From contig CM051455.1 in assembly GCA_028274465.1 (NCBI GenBank), positions 118,705,547 through 118,769,546 of the forward strand: a stretch of 64,000 nucleotides of DNA. The letters are read 5' to 3'. The stretch comes from Plantago ovata. Lineage: Eukaryota; Streptophyta; Magnoliopsida; Lamiales; Plantaginaceae. Shown piece after piece: positions 56,903 through 64,000 of this stretch; the stretch's first letter is position 1, and each line of letters begins with the position of its first letter. The notes under the pieces are model-generated. The model saw only the letters and a program-made list of their open reading frames with translations. It did not search any database and had not been told where the DNA came from. The position numbers and the translations under genes were made by a program.

Positions 56903-58466
56903 ATATCTTTAGGAGATGCTCCCTTGCTGAAGCTGGAAAACTATGAAAAATGGCGAAACAACATGATGCTACATCTTGAGGCCATTAGTGATGAAATGGT
57001 CACTGTCATAAATGATGGACCTATCAAGATCACTAAACTTGAGAGAAGCTTTCCTCACAAAACCACGGATCCCGCCGATAAGGAAACTATCTTAGGAGAC
57101 CCGGTTGACATCGTCGTTCCAAAACCAAGAGAGGAATGGACTTCCGACGAAGCCAAAAGATTCCGTCTTGATGGCCAAGCAAGAAACATCATCATTCGAT
57201 CAACTCCGGATACTATACAGTGCAAACTGTGGGGTGCCAAAACTGCTAAGGAAGCTTGGAAAATGGTTCAAGATCTTTGTGCTGGATCTGATAAAACCAA
57301 GGAAAACAAACTCGAAGTGTTGAAGTTAAAGTTCCAGAACTTTAAACAAGGTACAAATGAGTCACTGGAAGACTTGGACTTCAGATTCACAACTCTAGTA
57401 AGTGAGATGGCTGCCTTAGGAGTTGGAAATCTTTACTCAGATTCTGAGAAGGTGAAAACCGTTATCAGAAGTCTGAACCAAGAATGGATCCATACTCAGA
57501 ATTTCTACTATAATCAAGGAATGCCAAACATCACACCTACAGAGTTGTTCTCTCATCTTGCTACTGTCAACTACGAGACAAAGCAAAGAGAAAATGTGTT
57601 TGCTGAAAAATCACAAAACATTGCTCTTGCTGCAAAGCCGTCATCTACTGAAAAGAAGAATGATAAAGAGCCTGCTGATGAAAATGCTTTAGTTGTTAAA
57701 AACATGAAGAAATTCATCAGTAAGGAACTTGAAAGGCGAAAAGCAAAAGAGAAGCTCAAAAAGCATCTTGGTGACAACTACCATAAGTACAAGAATGAGG
57801 CTAGCTCGCTGAACAAGCAGGCTCAACAAGCAAATTCCTCTGAAGAACTAGCAGTTGGAAATGATCTTTGCTTTTACTGCAAAAATCCTGGACACTTCAA
57901 AGCAAATTGTCCTTTGCTGAAAGGTAAATATGCTGAAAAGAAGAAGAAGTTCAAAAAGCTTTTATTGCTGAAGAAAAGAAGAAGCTTCAGGAAAAAATCG
58001 ATGCGTTGTGCATTGATACCAGCTCCGAAGATAGTGAGGTAGAAAGCTCAGACACTGCAGAAGAAGCCACTCTTGACGTAGAGATCGGCAAGGAAGTTTG
58101 TGGAATAGCTATGGAAGCTTATCCAGATGTGTCAAACTATGAATTCTACCTAATGGCCGGTCAAGTAAACAGTCCTACCTCTGACTCTGACTCAGAAAGT
58201 GAAGATGATATTGACCTTGATAGAATTCAAGGAGAAATCGAAAGGTTTGAGAAAACTCTGAGCAAACAGCAAGAGAAACTACAAAATGTTGAAACTCTGA
58301 CCAAGCAAACTACTGAAAAGTACGTCTTGCTGAAAGAAGAGTCAGAAAAGAAGGATGCTGAAATATTGCATCTCAAGAAGTTGATTGCTGAAGCTACAGA
58401 GAAGAATTCTCAAATGGCATAGAATTGGAAGAGTATCAGTCCTCAATTCTAAAGTTACTTGCTGAA
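56903..58466 (+). pseudogene. Copia I gag
   Basis: Homologous to B gag from its first codon, but the start ATG is ATA (56903-56905). The next in-frame ATG is internal. The UBN2-like domain and an intact knuckle (CFYCKNPGHFKANC) follow. A one-base loss near 57950 shifts the frame, after which the coiled-coil region reads on in another frame (58006-58422) to a second frameshift. Translation is then lost, and gypsy F interrupts the element at 58467. Confidence 0.88.
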
Positions 58467-59794
58467 TGATGAATGTGTATTTTACACTTTCATTTGAGTC
58501 TTTTTCACCTATTTTAGCTATCCTCTATGTTAATTTAGCTATATTTTAGTGCATTTTATTATAATAGTGTCACGTTTCCCTTTAGTTTTTAGTTTACAAG
58601 TTTTGGTTGGAAAACGAGGATTTCCGGGCAATTATATTGAAGTTGACAAGGAATTGGTGTTCCAGAAGCCTAATTGGAGTATCTAAAGGTTTCCGGATAG
58701 GATTTGAAGTCTAGGGGTCAAATCTGGAGGTTAGAAGGCCACTAGAAGTCAGAAACCGAGTCCGAAAAGGGGAAGAAATCCAAAAACGCATCGAAAACGC
58801 GCAAAATCCTGAATTTTACTCCCGGGCGAATCTCCCGGGATGTGGGGCGAATCGCCCCACACCAGGCGACTCGCCCGCTGTGTGGGGCCCTTTGCCCCAC
58901 ACTATTTCGAGGCCTATATATAGTTGCTCAGTTTTTCTCCGATTTTCATACTTTTCCAGACCTATTCTCTCACCTTTCTCTGTAGTTTTAGGTAGGAACT
59001 TCCCAGAGCCTAATCTGGGGGTTCATAGCTTAGGACATACTTTTTCATAGCAGTTTGGAGCTTGTAAGATCGCGATTCTTCGGAGACTGACAACCTTCGG
59101 TAACAATGTATCTTACAGTTTTGCTACTTATTTTTATATATGTTTCAACATGTTTTCTTCTATGATTTCTGTTGATTGCATGACAACTATGAGTAGCTAA
59201 ACTTCTCGTTGGTGATAGTATGTGAATTCTTAGCGAAGGGTTGATAATTATGCTAATGGCTATATCGCGCATTATACTCCGTGTTATTGCTTTATTTCTT
59301 TGATCTATCTAAATCTCTATCTTCGTATTGTTGATTAATTATTGCACAGAATTGGACAATTCTTTGGTCTTTGACCTAATTAAATCTATATCTTCGTAGT
59401 GTTGAATAATTACGGAACACAATTGGACAACTCTTTGGGTTTTGACCTAACCAAATCTATATCTTCGTAGTGTTTGATAATTACAACAGGACAATTCATT
59501 GATCAATGATCTCCATGCAAAACCGAGGAATTTATGCATGATTATTAACCGGTTATGCTTTGAAGGACCATACTATCACCAATCTCCATTATCTGTTAAG
59601 AAAAACCATTGCTATACCGTCTGTTGTTTTTATATTCTAAATTAGATTTCATAAAGCTAGTTATAGTCCTTAGAGATCGACACTCGAGGTTATTCTACTG
59701 CTACACTACGGTTTTCGTTGTAGTGTGAATTGCCTTTGGCTAAATAACAAATTTATTTGATTCGCGTTGGAACACGACATCCGTGCGTTCATCA
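58467..59794 (+). repeat. 5' LTR of gypsy F
   Basis: 1328 bp, TGATGAAT...TTCATCA. The GC palindrome block is 58819-58905, immediately upstream of TATATATAG (58915-58923). Further on are three tandem units of about 70 bp (59317-59510) with the core TATCTTCGTAGTGTTGAATA and ACAATTGGACAA. Confidence 0.93.
58915..58923 (+). promoter_or_regulatory. TATA box of gypsy F LTR, next to GC module array
   Basis: TATATATAG lies about 10 bp after the last GC module. The same GC-block-then-TATA order is seen in the LTRs of J, C, K, D and G, marking this as the family's core promoter. Confidence 0.65.
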
Positions 59795-59797
59795 AAT

Positions 59798-59815
59798 TGG
59801 CGCCGTTGCCGGGGA
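59798..59815 (+). other. Primer binding site, tRNA-Asp (element F)
   Basis: TGGCGCCGTTGCCGGGGA, three bases after the LTR, identical to the sites of C and D. Confidence 0.9.
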
Positions 59816-60068
59816 CTATACTCCTTTTTTCTGTTTAATTTATTTATATTTTCAGCATTCAATTCCCAGAACAGCTCTTGGATTGTCTCTCAGAAATTTC
59901 ACTTTCTTTCCCTATTTATTTCCTCCTATCTTCTTCAGTAAATTCATCTAATCTGATCTTGGTTACCTGGCGTGTTTGTGCTCTCGAAATTTTTGGTTAT
60001 ATTGTGTTTGATTACGCTAATAGAACTAATTTTTAGTTTTGAGTTACTCTTACTACAGACATACTGGT

Positions 60069-61400
60069 ATGATGTCCACGCGCGCTCGCATGACACCCCA
60101 ATTCTCGCAGGTGAGGAGAGGATCATCCATATACCTGGAAGACGAGTTAAGGAGGTATGAGGTGACGGAGTCCATGGTAAGGTACTTACCAAGGTACGAA
60201 GATGGAGTAGGGATGGACCCATGGAGTTTCATTCGATCCTATGGGGAGGAAATAGAAAGAATTCCAGCAGAAGGGTTTACTAAGGACCAATTGTGCAGGA
60301 AACTATTTTCTTTTGCTCTTGGGTATGAGCCAAGGCGTTGGATTGCAAGGTTAGAACCAGGATCGCTGAAAACTTGGGGCCAAGTAGTAGAGGAGTTCTT
60401 GGCGCGGTTCATGCCTTATCATGAGACGATTGCCTTACGTGATAGGATCCAATATTTCAAGCAAGGAGAGTATGAGCAGTTTTGTGACGCCTACGAACGT
60501 TTTGAGATGTATAAACGTGAGTGCCCCCGTCACCGTTTCGAAGATGGGGAGTTGATTTGGTGCTTCGTTGGTGGACTTCGTGAAGAGGAACGACTTAGAG
60601 TGGATCGGTTGAGCGGCGGTCTGGGAGAATGTACGGTCAACGAGGCAGAAGAAGTTCTCCGTAAGTACGCCAGAGGTTCAACACAATCTGATGAGGTCAT
60701 ACCAATTCACATCACCGCAAAGGAAGTAGATCGAGGTGAAGCAGGAAGCTCATCCGAGGAGTATTTTGAAGCCGAAGAAATCAGTGAGGAAGATGAAATT
60801 GCACATGCCGAGCAAGTTGAAGATGACATTCGAATAGCAAAAGTTGTTGAAGAAGTTGAAGTAACTGAGCATCTTACGGAAGAATTCAGCTTGTTGAATT
60901 GTGCTGAAGTAGAAGAAGTTCGAAAACTTGAAGAGGAGAAAGGATTGGAAGGCGACGCCCCCCTGGAGGTGGGGGGCGAATCGCCCAGCATGGGGGGAGA
61001 ATCGCCTCCCATGACCAGTGAGCTGGATGACCCCAGCTCCCCTGTTTCTTTACTCGCAGACATTCGTATCAATCCAAAGCCACTTCCTTCCGTTACTACT
61101 GAGGTTCTTAAGTACAAAGAGGTGAATCTACTCCTCCGAGGTGGAAAGCTTGACAAGCAAGATACATAGGAACCACCACTAAACAAGCACCTCGATGAAG
61201 TCAAAGTGAATGTCCTCCTATTGATGAAGTCCTTATTGGATATGCCTGCAAAGCAAACCAGTCCATTCACCATGGTGAGATCTTTGAAGCTTCCTAGGTC
61301 TCTTTGCTACATCGGACCAAGAGAATGGCGGCCACCGTGGGGAGGTACTCTTGAGTCCATTCTTGAATACTCAGCCGACCGAGGCCAAACCGTTTGGTAA
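60069..61400 (+). pseudogene. Gypsy gag of element F (one stop)
   Basis: The ATG at 60069 (MMSTRARMTPQFSQ) opens 366 codons. The gag domain is at about residues 60-170 (YEPRRWIARLEPGSLKTW, FLARFMPYHETIALRD, YKRECPRHRFEDGELIW). An acidic middle part follows, then a Gly/Pro/Ser-rich segment encoded by GC modules (60955-61010). A TAG at 61167-61169 replaces the CAG seen in D. The same frame then runs on to 61400 through LPRSLCYIGPREWRPP and ends RGQTVW. The C-terminal NVLLLMKSLLDMPAKQ block resembles the sequence that precedes protease in Athila-type polyproteins, so pol was probably deleted just after it. There is no zinc knuckle. The protein would act as the structural gag. Confidence 0.82.
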
Positions 61401-62903
61401 CATCTAGTATCACTTTTTATTTACTCATTCTATTTTGCTAGGGACTAGCTTAAGTTTCATGAGGGGGATGGGAAGTGAACCATGATGTTAAGTATTGTTT
61501 GGCTTTGTGATGTTGAGTATGGTATCTTGTTCTTTGTTTGCATTTGAATTTGCACGTTTACTGCTTTCTTAGTTTTTTAGGTTGCATTCACTGCATTCAT
61601 CCTAGGATAGTCTTGCATGTTTTATATGGAGTTTATTGCCGAATTTTTTGAACTTTTTTATTGGGTAGATCAACTAACTATGCCATTAATCATATGCTTC
61701 ATCTCTATGAATTTGTTTGAGGTTTTTCTCGCTTGGCTCGTCACATTTATGTATTGCACTTAGTTAAGCTTGGTAGTCTCGACATCACTTAGTGGTGTTT
61801 TCTCTACTGCGGTTCACGAAGGCCTTTATAATAGGATGATGCATGTTAGGGTCTTATGGTTATTTTCCCGAGTAATTATGTACCTAAGAGGCAACAAGTC
61901 TTCACCATGCTTTGAGATTGCTAAATGCCTAGGAAGGAGGTAGTGTGAGGTTGTGTGATCCTTTTTTTGTAACCTATTCTTCCGAATAGGTTTGGGGAGG
62001 GGGTTACACTATCATTAGACTTGTTCTTCGTTTTTCATTTTCGTATTGTGAGTTTATTTTTCCTTTCTCGTAAATTTTGTACTCCAACCTATTCTTTCGA
62101 ATAGGTTTGGGGAAGACGTTTGTGAGTTATTTTGTTTCTCTTTATGTTATGCTACTGCTTGCTAAAAAAATCGAAAAAAAAGAAAGAAAAATTCCAGGAA
62201 AAAAGAAAAAAAAAGAAGCTGGAGAAAAAAAAAAGAAAAAAAAAAGGAAAAAGACCCCAAAATAGCAAAGAAGGGTCCAAAAAAGAAAGCCAAATAGCAG
62301 TTTAGCAAAGTGTTGTGTCTCATTTTTCAATTCTTGTAATGTTCGTAATCGTGTTGTAATTTTCTATTTTTTGTCTTTTGTTTTTTAGTGTCATCTGTTC
62401 TAGACCACCCTCGTCCTGCCATTCAGGAAGTGGTGAAAGTCTTAAGGCTTTGCTTGAGAGATGGGTAGAATAGGGGAGTGTTATCTTTTATAGGGAACCC
62501 TCCTTCGTTTGATGAGAGCCAGTACTAGTTCGACCTCTTTGAGGGAAAGTCTTAAACTTGGTGAACAGTAGTAAGTCCTCAGTTTCATAGGCACGGGACA
62601 ACCATTTGTATCTTAACATGTTTCATTACGTCGTCACTGACTAGGTCCAGGTAGAGAATGTTACGAGAGACTATCTTGTCTTGACATAAGTGCTTATGTG
62701 GATGTGTATGAGTCAATCGAGGCATTCTTCAACCTATATTCATGTTTTGATTTATATGGTTTTTGTTCATATGTTATTTGATAGATTCAGTAGATTAGTT
62801 CATTTTATTTGGCATGAGACTCCATTTTATGTGTTGCATTATTTTTTGCATTAGAGTCTAGCTTAGTTGCTTGAGGACAAGCAAAGGTTCGGTTTGGGGA
62901 GTT
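61401..62903 (+). other. 3' noncoding region of gypsy F with hairpins and purine tract
   Basis: No gene. It has blocks conserved with C, D and G. Hairpin CCTATTCTTCCGAATAGG (61972-61989) is followed by TTTGGGGAGGGGG, and hairpin CCTATTCTTTCGAATAGG (62089-62106) by TTTGGGGAAG. A purine tract of A/G runs from 62162 to 62265. A further block ends in GCTTGAGGACAAGCAAAGG before the polypurine tract. The Lys-rich frame across the tract is a composition artefact. Confidence 0.7.
62888..62903 (+). other. Polypurine tract of gypsy F
   Basis: TCGGTTTGGGGAGTT directly before the 3' LTR start TGATGAAT. It is the priming site for plus-strand synthesis. The same sequence faces the 3' LTRs of C and D. Confidence 0.75.
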
Positions 62904-64000
62904 TGATGAATGTGTATTTTACACTTTCATTTGAGTCTTTTTCACCTATTTTAGCTGTCCTCTATGTTAATTTAGCTATATTTTAGTGCATTTTATTAGA
63001 ATAGTGTCACGTTTCCCTTTAGTTTTTATTTTACAGGTTTTGGTTGAAAAACGAGGATTTCCGGGCAATTATATTGAAGTTGACAAGGAATTGGTGTTCC
63101 AGAAGCCTAATTGGAGTATCTGAAGGTTTCCGGATAGGATTTGAGTCTAGGGGTCAAATCTGGAGGTTAGAAGGCCACTAGAAGTCAGAAACCGAGTCCG
63201 AAAAGGGGAAGAAATCGAAAAACACGTCGAAAACGCGCAAAATTCTGAATTTTACTCCCGGGAGAATCGCCCGGGATGTGGGGATGTGGGGCGAATCGCC
63301 CCACACCAGGCGACTCGCCCGGTGTGTGGGTCCCTTCGCCCCACACTATTTCGAGGCCTATATAAAGTTGCTCAGTTTTTCTCTGATTTTCATACTTTTC
63401 CAGACCTATTCTCTCACCTTTCTCTGTAGTTTTAGGTAGGAACTTCCCAGAGCCTAATCTGGGGGTTCATAGCTTAGGACATACTTTTTCATAGCAGTTT
63501 GGAGCTTGTAAGATCGCGATTCTTCGGAGACTGACAACCTTCGGTAACATTGTATCTTACAGTTTTGCTACTTATTTTTATATATGTTTCAACATGTTTT
63601 CTTCTATGATTTCTGTTGATTGCATGACAACTATGAGTAGCTAAACTTCTCGTTGGTGATAGTATGTGAATTCTTAGCGAATGGTTGATAATTATGCTAA
63701 TGGCTATATCGCGCATTATACTCCGTGTTATTGCTTTATTTCTTTGATCTATCTATATCTCTATCTTCGTATTGTTGATTAATTATTGCACACAATTGGA
63801 CAATTCTTTGGTCTTTGACCTAATTAAATCTATATCTTCGTATTGTTGAATAATTACGGAACACAATTGGGCAACTCTTTGGTTTTTGACCTAACCAAAT
63901 CTATATCTTCGTAGTGTTTGATAATTACAACAGGACAATTCATTGATCAAAGATCTCAATGCAAAACCGACGAATTTATGCATGATTATTAACCCGTTAT
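62904..64000 (+). repeat. 3' LTR of gypsy F (truncated by window)
   Basis: The first 1097 bp match the 5' LTR with few differences. These include a duplicated GATGTGGG unit in the GC block (63257-63345) and scattered substitutions. Confidence 0.93.

Larger units (their letters stand above)
55273..58466 (+). mobile_element. Copia element I, 5' part, same family as A and B
   Basis: Plus-strand copia element with 5' LTR 55273-56792, a variant iMet primer site and gag to 58466, where gypsy F interrupts it. The remainder is beyond the window. The LTR is 1520 bp. The gag start codon and frame are damaged, so this copy is inactive. Confidence 0.92.
58467..64000 (+). mobile_element. Gypsy element F, gag-only, 3' LTR cut by window end
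   Basis: Plus-strand gypsy element inserted in the gag of copia I. CTGAA at 58462-58466 is the expected target duplication. It has a 5' LTR (58467-59794), a tRNA-Asp primer site, one gag-type ORF, a 1.5-kb 3' noncoding region and the start of the 3' LTR (62904). The internal part is only 3.1 kb and lacks protease, RT, RNase H and integrase. The two LTRs are nearly identical over the part visible, so this is among the youngest insertions here. Confidence 0.93.

Overview
The window is repeat-dominated nuclear DNA of a flowering plant, most likely a eudicot. This rests on copia elements primed by initiator-Met tRNA, gypsy elements primed by tRNA-Asp, CACTA transposons, and a plant-type C2H2 zinc-finger gene with a QAIGGH finger and a C-terminal EAR motif. 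The species cannot be named from the sequence alone. No bacterial, organellar or CRISPR-like content was seen.

Layout, outermost to innermost. About 1-50677 is one nest of transposons. The right end of CACTA element H (49945-50677) was hit by gypsy element G (46228-49944 visible). G was hit by gypsy element D (visible pieces 10931-12572, 40845-42730, 44837-46227). D was hit by CACTA element M (12573-40844), by solo LTR L (42731-44831) and by copia element A (1-10930, 3' end outside). M was hit by copia element B (12714-36456). B was hit by complete gypsy element C (18145-24565) and by solo gypsy LTR K (26032-27344). A carries rearranged gypsy element J (6017-8521). Target-site duplications were read on both sides for B (ATTTC), C (CTAAG), K (AAAAT), J (GCTTC), L (TATAG) and M (ATA). 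Each excision restores the interrupted sequence, so the order of insertion is well supported.

50678-55272 is the only low-copy-looking stretch. It holds a two-exon zinc-finger/EAR repressor-type gene on the minus strand (51820-52685) and, about 1 kb away in inverted orientation, a frameshifted copy of its first exon (53686-53906). From 55273 rightward is a plus-strand copia element I (5' LTR and gag), cut at 58466 by plus-strand gypsy element F, which runs off the window.

The copia elements A, B and I are one family. They have 1.5-1.6 kb LTRs, gag-pol with recognisable CCHC, protease, integrase, RT (YVDD) and RNase H motifs, and a very long second ORF after pol in the position of the env-like ORF of Sireviruses. 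All copies carry stops and frameshifts. The gypsy elements J, C, D, G and F share LTRs, a tRNA-Asp primer site and a long 3' noncoding region. They encode only gag or gag plus protease, with no RT, RNase H or integrase, so they look non-autonomous (TR-GAG-like) and would need enzymes in trans. Three different gag cassettes ride on the same LTR/3'UTR backbone.

Recurring unexplained signals are: a GC-rich palindromic module (GGGCGAATCGCCC-like) in gypsy LTRs, UTRs and gag tails; paired hairpins each followed by a polypurine-tract-like G run in the gypsy 3' region; and a dense TTGCTGAAA/TTTCAGCAA word throughout the copia family in coding and noncoding DNA.
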